Below, one piece after another: positions 1 to 11,500 of a stretch of 64,000 bases of DNA (position 1 is its first letter; each line of letters opens with the position of its first letter). The stretch is from assembly GCA_016839765.1 (NCBI GenBank), contig JAEOTP010000012.1:113892-177891 (forward strand), read 5' to 3'. The position numbers were made by a program, and so were the translations under genes. The notes beneath the pieces are model-generated. The model did no database searches. It was given only the letters and a program-made list of their open reading frames with translations, and was not told the DNA's origin. This DNA is from Promethearchaeota archaeon. GTDB lineage: Archaea > Asgardarchaeota > Lokiarchaeia > Sigyniarchaeales > SOKP01.

Positions 1-177
1 AGTCTTGCCGGGCGTTTTGAACCAGATCTTCCTCTCTTTCTACTATGCATTCGAGCCATGATATCACAGCAATATTCTGTTGATCATAAATTAGATATAA
101 ATTTAAATGAACTCTCCAAAATAAAATTTTGGAATTTAAATTTAATATTAGAGGAAATTAGAACTATATCTAAATAA
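1..177 (+). CDS. C-terminal end of an unidentified protein (partial)
   Basis: An open frame runs from base 1 to a TAA at 175-177, giving 58 residues of a gene that starts before the window. The first part (SLAGRFEPDLPLFLLCIRAM) has a normal amino-acid mix and the tail is Lys/Leu/Ile/Asn rich, as in the neighbouring proteins. The frame stops 22 bases before the next gene on the same strand, so the two may be cotranscribed. I do not recognise the family from this fragment. Confidence is limited because only the tail is visible. Confidence 0.5.
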   Translation, partial: SLAGRFEPDLPLFLLCIRAMISQQYSVDHKLDINLNELSKIKFWNLNLILEEIRTISK

Positions 178-199
178 ACCTTAGAGAATTATAGCAATT

Positions 200-784
200 A
201 TGAAAAACGAGGAAGATGTAATTTATTTTATTACAACAAATAAATATAAATTTAATGAAATAAAAAAGTTGTTTGAAAATGAGAAAATCCCTTATCAACT
301 AAAACAGCTAAATCTTGAAACCATTGAGATACAAACAGAATCAGTAAAAGAAAATGCTTCTTTTAAATTAAATAATGCAAAATCAAAAGTTAATTGCTCT
401 TGTTTTGTAGAAGATGCAGGATTTTTTGTCGATGATCCTCTTAATGGATTTCCTGGATTGTATTCCTCTTATGTATTTAAAACTATAGGAAATGAGGGGA
501 TTTTACGATTAATTAATAATTTTAAACAGTCTAAAGCTCATTTTATTGCGATTATTGCCTTATTTTTCAAGCCTTTAAATAAAGATTTCCTTTTTGAGGG
601 AAGAGTAGAGGGAAGAGTATCAGAGAGAATAAAGGGCTCCAGAGGATTTGGATTTGATCCTATTTTCATCCCCAATAAAATTCACAATAAGACATTTGCA
701 GAACTAAAAATAGAAGAAAAGAATAAAATTTCCCATAGAGGGAAAGCTTGGAAAGAAATGATTAAATTCCTTAAAAAAAATTGA
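200..784 (+). CDS. rdgB: XTP/dITP (non-canonical purine NTP) pyrophosphatase, HAM1/RdgB family
   Basis: This 194-residue protein has the full length of the HAM1/RdgB family, which hydrolyses XTP, dITP and ITP to the monophosphates and so keeps deaminated purines out of nucleic acids. The family marks are in order: an N-terminal TTNKYKFNE phosphate-binding segment, EDAGFFVDD in the middle, the NGFPGLYSSYV substrate-binding stretch, GFGFDPIF, and a C-terminal SHRGKAW motif. It is cytosolic, with no signal peptide or membrane segment. It ends 8 bases before the convergent end of the permease gene. Family assignment is firm; the substrate is inferred from the family. Confidence 0.93.
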   Translation: MKNEEDVIYFITTNKYKFNEIKKLFENEKIPYQLKQLNLETIEIQTESVKENASFKLNNAKSKVNCSCFVEDAGFFVDDPLNGFPGLYSSYVFKTIGNEGILRLINNFKQSKAHFIAIIALFFKPLNKDFLFEGRVEGRVSERIKGSRGFGFDPIFIPNKIHNKTFAELKIEEKNKISHRGKAWKEMIKFLKKN

Positions 785-792
785 AAAACATA

Positions 793-3768
793 TTAAAATG
801 TTTGCCTAAAGATATCCATAATCGTTTGCCTACTCAGCCGTATTAATATTATGTACATACCTATAAATCCTACTAATATTGAGATGAAATAAACTCTTAA
901 TAATACATCAACTGGCACCTCAAAAACGATTGGCATCTCTGTCATTAAGCCTAGATTCGTTTCTAGCAAATAAGCGCAATACGTTCCAATTATTGTCCCC
1001 ATTGTTCCGCTGGATAGCATTAAAATCATACTTTCTATAAGGAATAATTTCCTAACATTTTTAACTTTCATTCCGACAGACCTTAAAATACCAATTTCAA
1101 ATTTTCTTTCAAGCATTACTGCATACATAGAACTGATTAGGCCAAAGACGGCAATAGCAATAGCGAACCAATTAATAACCTCCATTAAGGTACTTTGCCG
1201 CTCATACATATCATTAAGAAAGATTATTTTCGAGATAGCATCATCTATAAAAAAATCTTTATCTTGATATGTGGATTGAATCTCTTCTTTAGTTTCTTCA
1301 ATGCTTCCTTCAGAATCATCTAGTAGATTGATAAAAATTTTATCTACTGTCATATCTGGGCTTCCTGGATTTTCAATATCCATTAATCGCATATAATTCT
1401 CCAAAGAAACAATAATTCCGCTCCCTGCAGCCATTGAGACAGAACTTCTAATATTCCAGAACCCTGGAATTCCACCAGAAATTCCAGCAACCGTAAAACT
1501 TAAAGGATCTCTCACTTGGTCCCCCTTTTCATTCCCAGTTTCATTCTCATAAAAAGAAATCAATATTTTTTCGCCAATCTCTTTAATCCCAAGAACAGTT
1601 GCGAGTGATCCTGAGATAATACACGTATCATTATGATTAAAAAGTTGATTGAAAGAATATTCGTTTCCACTTCCTGGACTATTCCAAATGATAAGATTTT
1701 TATCTACTAAATCAATAAAATCTTCTTCAATTCCAATAAGACCAACTTCAAACTCTTCAAAAACAATCAGATCTGAGGCCCTCGTTTTATATTTCCTTTC
1801 TGATTGTTCTGAATAAAATTCAAAAACATTTAGAAAAGCTTCGTTTAGTGATTCTTCATCAAACATTCCTCCTTCACTAAAGTCATAGATTACTGATAAA
1901 ACTGATGTTATATCAAACATATTATACAGCGTTATTGCTACGTCATCTACACCTGGAAGAATCTTAATTTCCTCTGCCATTTCTGAAGTAACAGCATTGG
2001 GGTCCCCTTCTAATCCTTGATTAATTAAAACTAGATCTGAGCCATATTGGAATCTTAAATTTAATGACATATTTTCAGACTCCATCTCAGTTACACTAGT
2101 TATAAAGAAGATAAATGAAAAGCTAATTGCAAACATAACTATAGTGCTTGTATTACGTCTTCTATTGCGCTTTAAAGAAATTTTTATAATATTAGCATAT
2201 TTTCTTATTGTAGGTTTAATAAGTCCAAGGAATATTTGTTGAATTAGAGGAACAATTCCAACTGACGCAAAAACAAAACCAATTAGGATAGCACCTAGCA
2301 ATCCGATAAATAATCCCGCAATTAACATAAAATCACCACTAACGAATACAGTAGGTAAAAGAACGAAAACTACCATACCAATTGTGGCAATAGAGATTCC
2401 TACAAGAAAACTTTTAACATTAATACTTCCTTCTTTCTTAACTTCCCATCCTTCTTCCTTTGCATGAAAGGGAGTAATTGATTTTATTAAATTCATTTTA
2501 GCAGTCTTAAGAGCGGGTAATACAGAAACACCTAAGGCGCCACCAGCTCCTATTGAGAACGCAAGAAGAATTGTTTGAGGTTGAATAATATATTCTACAT
2601 TTTGCAATGGAAAACCAGTCACTACGAATAAAAAATTAATTATGGGAGGAGTAAATATCAGTCCTATAATAATTCCTAAAAGTGAACCGATGGTTCCGAT
2701 TAAAGCACCTTCAAACACAACCACTTTAACAGGAAAAGTCTTTTTCCCACCAACTACTCGAAGAATTCCGTATTCGCGAACTCTTTCTTCAGTTGAGGTT
2801 GATAATATTGAGTTTATCAATATCCCCGTAATAAGCATACCAATAATCGTAATGAACCAAAAAATAACAGTCATAGCAATTAGCATGAATTCTTCAGCAC
2901 CTATTTCTTCAAGTTTAGGCAGTGAAACACTAAATTCATTTATATCTAAATTAGATTGTATAAGTGTACCAATTTCTCGTAATTTTTTCTTAGTTTCATC
3001 AATATTTCGTATATCATATATTCTCTCGGGGTTTTCTAAGGTACCATAAATGAAATTGATTTCCTTTTTTCCTGTTACAAGAAAAGACTGTGCTTGCTGT
3101 AGATTAACTAATATCAATGACTTTTCTAAATCTGTGAACTTTAAATCTTGTTCACAAATCGCGACAACTTCTAAATTAATATCATCTAAATATTCTAGAT
3201 GGATAAAATCACCTATAGTCAAATTCATTAAGTCAGCAACTCTCCATAAGATCACACACTGTCCATTAGCAGGTTCGTCTAAATAACGGCTTCCAGTTTT
3301 AAGTCCATTTTCATCAACTAATGCTAAATCTCCCATGTGACCATTACTAGCCTCTTTTAAAAAATCTAAGCCATACAATTGTAAAGTTGAATTTGTAGAA
3401 GATTTATTTGAAGATGCTCGGACTAGCATCATTATCCTTGGGAAGAATTCTTCAACCCCTTCAATGTCTTGTAAATCATTATTTATGATGTCTTCATCAA
3501 AGTAAGGACTAAAACTAATATCTGTCTGTATTCTTTTAGAAATCATAATATCAGCATTTCCAGTACTACTGGTTATTATTTGCATGTAATTATATGACAT
3601 TGTATCATTTACCATCCCAATTGCAGTTAATAAAACGATTGAGATCATAATTCCTAATATAGCAAATATTGCTTTTGCGCGATCTCTCTTTAAATTAAGC
3701 CATGTATGCTTTATGAATTGGAGTTTAAACTTATTCCTAATTTTATATAACGTTCTTTTTAATCCCAA
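793..3768 (-). CDS. FtsX/MacB-type ABC transporter permease, large (991 aa)
   Basis: The protein starts with a basic segment and a transmembrane helix (AKAIFAILGIMISIVLLTAIG), followed by a large external domain of about 230 residues. A first FtsX domain with a three-helix block follows (around 290-430), then a further membrane pair, a second FtsX-like half beginning KISLKRNRRRNTSTIVMFA, another external domain, and a final three-helix block that ends the protein. This duplicated FtsX layout is typical of LolC/MacB-like permeases, which transmit ATPase strokes to the cell exterior rather than moving small solutes. The start codon is TTG. It is the last gene of a five-gene minus-strand operon and lies 33 bases after the subtilisin gene. 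It is a paralogue of the permease at 12486-15500. Substrate is unknown. Confidence 0.87.
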   Translation of the reverse strand: MGLKRTLYKIRNKFKLQFIKHTWLNLKRDRAKAIFAILGIMISIVLLTAIGMVNDTMSYNYMQIITSSTGNADIMISKRIQTDISFSPYFDEDIINNDLQDIEGVEEFFPRIMMLVRASSNKSSTNSTLQLYGLDFLKEASNGHMGDLALVDENGLKTGSRYLDEPANGQCVILWRVADLMNLTIGDFIHLEYLDDINLEVVAICEQDLKFTDLEKSLILVNLQQAQSFLVTGKKEINFIYGTLENPERIYDIRNIDETKKKLREIGTLIQSNLDINEFSVSLPKLEEIGAEEFMLIAMTVIFWFITIIGMLITGILINSILSTSTEERVREYGILRVVGGKKTFPVKVVVFEGALIGTIGSLLGIIIGLIFTPPIINFLFVVTGFPLQNVEYIIQPQTILLAFSIGAGGALGVSVLPALKTAKMNLIKSITPFHAKEEGWEVKKEGSINVKSFLVGISIATIGMVVFVLLPTVFVSGDFMLIAGLFIGLLGAILIGFVFASVGIVPLIQQIFLGLIKPTIRKYANIIKISLKRNRRRNTSTIVMFAISFSFIFFITSVTEMESENMSLNLRFQYGSDLVLINQGLEGDPNAVTSEMAEEIKILPGVDDVAITLYNMFDITSVLSVIYDFSEGGMFDEESLNEAFLNVFEFYSEQSERKYKTRASDLIVFEEFEVGLIGIEEDFIDLVDKNLIIWNSPGSGNEYSFNQLFNHNDTCIISGSLATVLGIKEIGEKILISFYENETGNEKGDQVRDPLSFTVAGISGGIPGFWNIRSSVSMAAGSGIIVSLENYMRLMDIENPGSPDMTVDKIFINLLDDSEGSIEETKEEIQSTYQDKDFFIDDAISKIIFLNDMYERQSTLMEVINWFAIAIAVFGLISSMYAVMLERKFEIGILRSVGMKVKNVRKLFLIESMILMLSSGTMGTIIGTYCAYLLETNLGLMTEMPIVFEVPVDVLLRVYFISILVGFIGMYIILIRLSRQTIMDIFRQTF

Positions 3769-3801
3769 CTTATCACTTCAAATTTTAATTTTTTTATTAA
3801 T

Positions 3802-6800
3802 TTAATCTAATATACTGAATTTATTTCTTTTTCGATCAAATTTTCGAAGAATAATACCCTCATTTTCCAATATTTCCTTTATATCTTCCCCCTCTCTTCT
3901 AAATAATCTAATATTTTTGCAGGTTTTACTTTTACAATAATAATCCTCAGCGGGTTCATCTTTAAAATACCACTTATTACAATTTATGCAATTATAGGCG
4001 GCATAAATCTGATCATGTTCACAAATAGGACATATATAATCGAATTTATTTGATTCAAACCATGATTTACAAAATTTACAATAAAGTATTAGAGGTCTAC
4101 TCCTTTCTTCCTCTAATTTAACTAATTCAACCATTCTCATTTTCTGAATTTTATCAAGTCCAATTTTTTCAGTGCTTATTTTCTTAATTTTTTCTTTCCA
4201 AATCCTTCTTTTCTTTTTAGCTATTTTATAAATGATAAAACCAAAAATAATTAAACTTAGAAAAACCACTACCCAAGGTCCCCAAGTGCGCCAGTTAAAA
4301 AATCCATTTTGCACGACTACACTAATAGTTGCATCCTCTCTATTCCCCTCTTTATCAAAAGCGGTTACTGTTATCTCGTGTTTTCCATCAGAGTAATAAG
4401 TAGTATCCCAATTATATTCTAAAATTCCTGTATCTCTGTCAAAACTATATAATTGTCTCTCTACAAGTACTCCATCTAAATAGATATAAATCCTTGAGCT
4501 ATCTAAGTTAATATTATCCGACAAATTTGCTTTTATGGTATAAATTGAACTTACAGTCTGTTGATTTAATGGGCTAATAATGTAAACATTTGGATTTATA
4601 AAATCTGTTGTTTCATCATAACCAATATATATATTTGATAAAAGCCATCCATATCCTAGAAGAGTCGTCTCATCATCAGAATTTACGGTAAACATAACCA
4701 TAATTATTTCATCCGTATATTCGGAGAGATCTATAGACTCATTCCCTGATATTTCAGAATAATATTCTTTTAAAATAATCCAATTTTCTCCATAATCTAT
4801 TGACAAGGAGATAATACAACTATCTAAGTCTTCTTGTAGATCAATTTCATAATCAAATTTTAAATAGCAATTATATTCACCTCTTAGATATAGTGGATAT
4901 GTAATTAATTTCGCATCCCAGTTTGGTCCATATCCTTGATATATACTTTTATAACTATTTCCTCTACCTCCATAAATATAATCTTGTTGATATCGTTTAA
5001 TCGGATGCCATGTATTATCTCCATTAAACCAAGCAGTATTTTCTTTAGGATTTGGGGTTCCTACAACATAATAATCTGTCATAATATTGCTTGAAAATCG
5101 AAATCCAATCAATTTACCGCTAGAATTTAAATTAAATTGGTAAGGTATAGGATTAATGAAACTAAAGAGGGTGTTGTTAACATTGAACCATTCGGTAGAA
5201 TTAATATGTATGCCATCAGATGCATGAAATCTAAAAGTATGGTTATCAATCTCGCCTAATAATAATGATCTGGCAAATTTAATATTTAAACTAGAATTCC
5301 AATGTCCAAACACGTTATACATTGAATAATTAGCTCCATCCATTTCGATATATACAAAATCTGGGTAATCATTATCCCTATCAAAATACTCGCAAGAAAA
5401 ACCAAATTTTTCGAATTTTGAACCATTAAATGAGGAAATATTCTGGCTTAAATCAAAATAGATGCGAGGGGTATATAAATTTGTATAATTTGTTAGTTCA
5501 AAACAATCCAGCATGAGCCCCTTGTAATTCACAGGGTCAGAATTATTATTCAAAAATGAAGTGAATCTGAATTGAATAAAATTTCCAATATATTCGGTTA
5601 AATTAAATTCTTCAATATGCCATTCTCTTTCTTCATTAGTAAATATTCTTAGTGTAATCCAATTCGTCCAATTCAAACCGATTTCTAAGATTATTAAATC
5701 TCCTATATTAATACTTGTTCTCAATCCAAATTTAGCATAGGGTGTCGTAAGATTCTCATTTAATTGAGTTAAATCAAATAGTGGACTAAGTAATGTTCCA
5801 TCTGGATAAGGTTCTGTAATTAAAGAAGGTTGATATGAATAATTCATTGGATAATTATGGAATGCACCAAAATATATAGACGTCCAATTATTTTCATAAC
5901 TATTGGCGCGATTATCAACAGAATTATATTGTTTTAACAGCCCCCATCCTGTACCATTAAAAGTCCAATTTCCCAAGCTAGTGTTAAAACTATGATAATT
6001 TGGAAACTTTTCAGAGTCGTAGGGATATTCTATGAGAATAGAAAATTCACCGATTTCGGGGTATCTTGTTGTATGCGAGCCATCACTTGCAATAAAATAA
6101 TAATGGTAAGTCATAGGAACTGGTAATTTAAGGTAGTCGCTAATAAACAACGCTCCATTCATATAATTATTATCCGACTCATTATCTTGAGATAATGAGT
6201 AATTCATAGAGAGTTCGATAATCGATACATATACTTCTTGAGGTGGGACGTTAGCTGAGTCATTATCAAAATAGTTAATATAGAACCGATAACTATCAAT
6301 CGAATAATTCTTAGGACGATAACTCCCTGAATACTCTTGAAATCCCATGACTGTAGTATTTTTACTTTTGGTATCTCCAGAATATAAAATCTCAGGAGTT
6401 TCTAATTGAGGCGCATAACTGTTATTGACAATTGAAACTTTTAAACTAAAATTAACATAACCATTAATAGCTTTTACCACAATAATAGATTCGGTTTGAC
6501 TCTGCTTAGGAGTAAAATAAAATGAACTTGAATTACTATAATGTAGTATGATTGGCTCTCCATTCCCCTTAGATTCATTTGAAAATAAGAATAGATCAAA
6601 ATCTCCTGTTGTGTCCTTACTTGTAATATTAAAAAGGTATTGTTTATCTGGCTTCAAAACTACTCTTCTTGCGAAAGCATGCTTAGCGAGGGGATTTTCT
6701 TGTGAACTATATAAATAATCGCTAATTGAAGTATTTACATTTAAATATTTCGTCAAAGCATCAATGGCCACCTGAAGATTAATTCTACCATACCCTTCAT

Positions 6801-8508
6801 GTTCATCTTTTATACGGCTTAAATTTCCTGAAAAACTTGTAGGGGAACGTTGACTCTCATCAACACTAGTTAGAGGATCATTCTCTCTTTGGAGATTGGT
6901 TTCAGATGCTGTCATTAATAGAGTTGATTTGATAATTCCTTCTCTTTCATGGGGATCTTGATTCTCCCATCCATTCCAATCACCCCATATTGCTTCAATT
7001 AAAACATTTGTAGCAGCAGATACTATAGCTGTAGATATAGAAGTTCCAAATGCTGAAGTTGTTGAATTAGATTTAGGATCTGCGCTAATTATCGTCCTAT
7101 GGTTTTTTAATTTACTACCACCGGGAGCAAGAATATCTATCTGTTGCCCTATTCCACTATAGGAAGTAATTTGATCATTATCATTGATAGCTCCTACAAC
7201 TATAGCATCATTTGCTATAGCCAGTTTATTCAAAGTTGATTGTGTACTCGATACACCTCTATTTCCCGCAGCAATAATTACAATGATCCCATTTTTAATA
7301 ACATCATCTATTACCTTATTGATGGCCCCAAAATTATCTCCAAAAGTACCAATGCTTAAACAAGTACTTACAATATGGTGTTTACTTCTATTTTGGATTA
7401 TGCTTCCTAAAGCAGAAATTAAATCAGAAACATACCCCTTGCCCGTTTCATTAACTATTTTATACGCTAAGATTTTAGAACTATTTGCAATACCTGTATA
7501 GTGATTATTATTTTTTACATAAAATTCTGGAAAAAATAAAGCACTCGAATTAAAAGTGAATATTGGAAATTTATTGGTTTTATGGTATTTAATATAAAGA
7601 TCATAGACACCTAAACCACTCTCAGAAACTTGATGTATTATTACATTCCTTTGAGTAGGAATAACATTGCTAGAAGAATTGACTAAAATATTATCACAGT
7701 ATAATTCAAACCAAAATCCATCAATCCCATCTTTTAATATATTCCATGATGAATTTAAGATAATTTTTGAATTGATTTTAGACGTATTAAAGGAGAAAAC
7801 TTTTATGGTAAAATTGTTTGGGCTTGGATCAGATCCAAATAAATCTAAATGGGAATAGTTGCCATAGAGATTTACCATGGAAGGAGTGCTTGAATTGTAC
7901 AAATCAGAACCCGTGCCCGTAATAATGGATGAAATTAATGTCCCATGGCCAAAATCATCTGAAATTGATTTATCATCAATAAAGCTCTGCCAACCAGAAA
8001 TTTTATCTTTTAAAAAAATGTGATTCAAGTTTACGCCACTATCTAAAACTGCAATAGAAGAATCTGTGTTTCCAGTATAACCATTAAGGTACCAAGTTGA
8101 ATTCTTTGCTCCCGTTTGAAAACTAGCATAATTCATCTGGGTTTCAATTATTTCATCTATTTCAATATTTATATCAGGAAATTCATTTCTAAAGAGAGTA
8201 ATGTTCTCGTTAGGTATAATACCAGCAAAACCAGATATTGAACTAAATATATTATTCCAGTCATTTTCAGGTTTCACTACTCCTCCATAATATTCAAACC
8301 TTAATTTGACATTTTGATTGTATGAGGATTGATTGAAGAAAACAATGATCTTTTCTTTATTTGTATCCGAAATTTGAACTTCAAATTTTTCTTCACTATA
8401 ATCGAAAAAATCAGATGCAGAATATAGATTAAGATATAATACCAAAAACCCTAGATTTGAAAATATAATTAATATTAATAAAATAACACCATTTAGCTTC
8501 TTTTTCAG
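3802..8508 (-). CDS. Membrane-anchored subtilisin-like serine protease (S8) with cytoplasmic zinc ribbons
   Basis: The first TTG (8443-8445) would give 1547 residues starting mid-hydrophobic segment. Reading the same frame upstream adds KKKLNGVILLILIIFS, a clear signal peptide, so the real start is probably CTG at 8506-8508, about 10 bases after a GGAGGTG at the end of the upstream gene. Counting from the TTG, the S8 triad is Asp135 (AVLDSG), His167 (GHGT) and Ser469 (FGTSIS), with Asn395 (AAGN) for the oxyanion hole. A beta-rich insert of about 130 residues lies between His and Asn. A long Asn-rich beta-sandwich region (to about 1370) follows, then one membrane helix (WVVVFLSLIIFGFIIYKIA), a basic stretch, and a tail with CKFC, CPIC, CINC and CKSKTC knuckles. 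Protease outside, zinc ribbons inside is the inferred topology. Confidence 0.85.
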   Translation of the reverse strand: MKKKLNGVILLILIIFSNLGFLVLYLNLYSASDFFDYSEEKFEVQISDTNKEKIIVFFNQSSYNQNVKLRFEYYGGVVKPENDWNNIFSSISGFAGIIPNENITLFRNEFPDINIEIDEIIETQMNYASFQTGAKNSTWYLNGYTGNTDSSIAVLDSGVNLNHIFLKDKISGWQSFIDDKSISDDFGHGTLISSIITGTGSDLYNSSTPSMVNLYGNYSHLDLFGSDPSPNNFTIKVFSFNTSKINSKIILNSSWNILKDGIDGFWFELYCDNILVNSSSNVIPTQRNVIIHQVSESGLGVYDLYIKYHKTNKFPIFTFNSSALFFPEFYVKNNNHYTGIANSSKILAYKIVNETGKGYVSDLISALGSIIQNRSKHHIVSTCLSIGTFGDNFGAINKVIDDVIKNGIIVIIAAGNRGVSSTQSTLNKLAIANDAIVVGAINDNDQITSYSGIGQQIDILAPGGSKLKNHRTIISADPKSNSTTSAFGTSISTAIVSAATNVLIEAIWGDWNGWENQDPHEREGIIKSTLLMTASETNLQRENDPLTSVDESQRSPTSFSGNLSRIKDEHEGYGRINLQVAIDALTKYLNVNTSISDYLYSSQENPLAKHAFARRVVLKPDKQYLFNITSKDTTGDFDLFLFSNESKGNGEPIILHYSNSSSFYFTPKQSQTESIIVVKAINGYVNFSLKVSIVNNSYAPQLETPEILYSGDTKSKNTTVMGFQEYSGSYRPKNYSIDSYRFYINYFDNDSANVPPQEVYVSIIELSMNYSLSQDNESDNNYMNGALFISDYLKLPVPMTYHYYFIASDGSHTTRYPEIGEFSILIEYPYDSEKFPNYHSFNTSLGNWTFNGTGWGLLKQYNSVDNRANSYENNWTSIYFGAFHNYPMNYSYQPSLITEPYPDGTLLSPLFDLTQLNENLTTPYAKFGLRTSINIGDLIILEIGLNWTNWITLRIFTNEEREWHIEEFNLTEYIGNFIQFRFTSFLNNNSDPVNYKGLMLDCFELTNYTNLYTPRIYFDLSQNISSFNGSKFEKFGFSCEYFDRDNDYPDFVYIEMDGANYSMYNVFGHWNSSLNIKFARSLLLGEIDNHTFRFHASDGIHINSTEWFNVNNTLFSFINPIPYQFNLNSSGKLIGFRFSSNIMTDYYVVGTPNPKENTAWFNGDNTWHPIKRYQQDYIYGGRGNSYKSIYQGYGPNWDAKLITYPLYLRGEYNCYLKFDYEIDLQEDLDSCIISLSIDYGENWIILKEYYSEISGNESIDLSEYTDEIIMVMFTVNSDDETTLLGYGWLLSNIYIGYDETTDFINPNVYIISPLNQQTVSSIYTIKANLSDNINLDSSRIYIYLDGVLVERQLYSFDRDTGILEYNWDTTYYSDGKHEITVTAFDKEGNREDATISVVVQNGFFNWRTWGPWVVVFLSLIIFGFIIYKIAKKKRRIWKEKIKKISTEKIGLDKIQKMRMVELVKLEEERSRPLILYCKFCKSWFESNKFDYICPICEHDQIYAAYNCINCNKWYFKDEPAEDYYCKSKTCKNIRLFRREGEDIKEILENEGIILRKFDRKRNKFSILD

Positions 8509-8513
8509 TGTCT

Positions 8514-11500
8514 TTATTCACCTCCTCTGTTGTTTGTACTATTATCTATCACTTTAGGAATCTTATCTTTTTCCTGATCTAGTTTTGTTAACTGTTCTTT
8601 TAGTGTATTTTCGATTTTAAGAATTGATTCTCGCGGTCCTTTTTTAAAAAGCACCATCTCACTTCTTTGAATTTCATGCTTCTTTGTTCTATATTTACGA
8701 GTCCGCCAGAGAAAGTATGTCAAAATTAATAATGAAACCAAAGAGGGAATAAAAATGAAATAAACTTGAATTCTCGTAGGAATTATAATCTTTACATTAA
8801 TTTGGTTTGAAATTTCTTTAGTTTTTGATAAAAAATAATAATCTATACTTGCTGGTTTTAAGGTAACTAGTGATTGAGTTTTTGATTTAATTTTATATGA
8901 AATCGATATATTTTCATTAGCTTCAAGATGGTCAATCATTTTAATTAAATTCCCTTCAATAAGCTTAAATTCTATTTGATTAAAACTAATTATGTCACTT
9001 AATGTAACATTTTTTATACAAATTGTTCCTGTATTTACAACAGTAACGTTTACCGTAATAATATCTCCAACTTCTATTTGATTTTGGCTCACAGATTTAG
9101 AGATTAAGAATGAAATGTTTCCTAACACAATTGGAGTTGAAGATAAAATTTGAAAGATTCTGTTATCTTTATTATCAATATAAGCAATAGAAGGATAATA
9201 ATACCCTTTCCACTCATTCTTTTTTAAAGTAAAATTGAGAGTCCTTATATTATTAAATTCAATATTTTTAAGACTCAAGGAATGGTTAGGACTAGCATAA
9301 ATAAGATCACCAAACTGATCCCCTAGAGTAAAATTAATTTCCTCTATAGAAAAAGTAGATGGTCCGACATTTTTTAAGTTTAGAGATAAATTAAATAAAT
9401 CTCCAATTGAGGGTGCCAAGTTTGAGGAGTTGAGATAAATCTCTAGAGCATGAACAAAAGGAAAATAATCATAATAATCAACTAAGGCAGATAAATAGAC
9501 TTCATTAGGTTTTGCATTTAGCTCACTACTATTAAGATTAGCAATTAACTGGGTATCCTTGTAAATAATTACGGTGGAAAATATGGACTCAGAATTAGGG
9601 ACGTAGAACGTGAAACTAATCTCTTTTTCTTCTAATGGGGCAAGTTTAGGTAAGAAATAGTTTAAATAATTATCTTTGATAGTAAAATTATTATTATCTT
9701 GTATGATCCCTGGAATTAAGATCGAAATATTTACATCTTGGGCAATATTGGTACCTATATTTTGAAAATGTAACGTATATGTATTCAAATCCCCCACTCT
9801 TAAATTATAATTACTTAATTGCGAAAATGCTATGATGGAACTCATATTATGAGTGCTAAGTGAAATAGAATTAGATCTTTTAACATATTGAACATTACCT
9901 GTCATTGATGAGTATAATATTCTTGAACCTTGCCCTTTATATTCGTTTATATCCCGATAAGAAAAATGAATATTAAAGTCATTAATTGAAACATTAAATA
10001 CATTTGAATCCATTCCTCTTATTTTAACAATAATAGTATAATTATTTGGAGCATATGGGTCAAAAATCCAATCTAATTTTCCATTTTTATTTGTAAAGGA
10101 GAAGGTAGAAGTATCATTTACACTAGAAGTTAGAAAAGGCTCAAGATCTTGATACTGTTCAATGGAATAATTAAAGATTTCAAAATTTAATAAGTTTAAG
10201 GGGTCTGTATAATTTATCGTAATTGATATACTTTCCAAAGTATAATTAATTAAATCTATATTAGTTAGATTTTGAAAAAGGAAACTAACCTCCAATTCAT
10301 GCTGATTAATATATTTCTCTTCTGATTCTATAATCCAACTTTCATTATCATTAGTTAATGCCATATAAGGATTTGTATCCATAATCGAAAATCCAGAAAT
10401 TATAGCAGGTAAATTTGGAAAGGATTCCTTAATTGTAAAGTTATATTGATAGAATTCAGTATATGAATCAAAAGCATCTACTGAAAAATTAGAATAAATA
10501 TATGAAATCTTTTCTCCTGGTTTTAATTTCCAGTTTTCCTCATTCCAAATACTATAAGTATTTGTAAAAAGTTCTTGTAATTCATCTAGTTCAAATAATA
10601 ATAAATCATCGTAAATAGAATTAGTAGTGAAGGTATCAGCCAAAACGTCATCAGCATTTTTATTGTAGGGCCATAAATTTGAAATATTGTTTATGTTTGG
10701 ATAATATCTATCAATTAATCCTAAACCTTGAGTATCAAAATAAAAGATCCGTGGATCTTTATCATAATTAAAAAAATCTTCTAAAGAATGGTATTGGTTT
10801 GGATATAATTTATTTACTGAATCCCACAAGTCATCTTTAAAATCATTAGCATCAACTAATGGGTATGTGATAATACTAAGAATATCATCAAGATTTAAAG
10901 GAAATCGCGTTGGAACACCCCAACATGTTTCGTTTCCAATGTTCTCTGCAGTGATATTAAATGAAAAATCTTTAAATACTCCGAATGAAGCATTTTCATT
11001 TACTAATTCCTTTTTAATCATTATATTAGGTTCAGATGTATTGATAAGATAAGTTACAATAAAGTCTTGGATTGGGTCGAATATTCCAGTCGGAATACCT
11101 GGAAGACCTTGAACTCCCAAAATGGGCAAGAAATTAATAAAATCAGTAGAATCGTCTAAATTTACAGGTTTAATATAGTTTTGTTTTATTCCACCTTTAT
11201 CAACCCAAAACAATTCAAAAGTATAGTCTCTTACAGTATCTAGATCGAAATCAACACCCGCATAAAATAATATCAATTCTATTTGCTCTAATAAAAAATC
11301 ATATAAATCAAAATACTTGGGGGTGGCATCAATAATATCAGTACATAATATAGTAATATCTATTTCACTCATAAAAGCTCCTGCTAATGCTATGAATATT
11401 TTCTCACTTGGCCGCAATGCATCTCCACTATAATTTAATGCATTCCATAAATTAAAGCTATATTGGTTTATACCATCCTTCTGAATAGCTTCCTCTAAAC

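Noticed and set aside
2642-3286. Plus-strand open frames opposite the large permease gene
   Set aside because: They are on the antisense strand of a well-supported FtsX-type gene, have atypical residue composition, and show no ribosome-binding sites.
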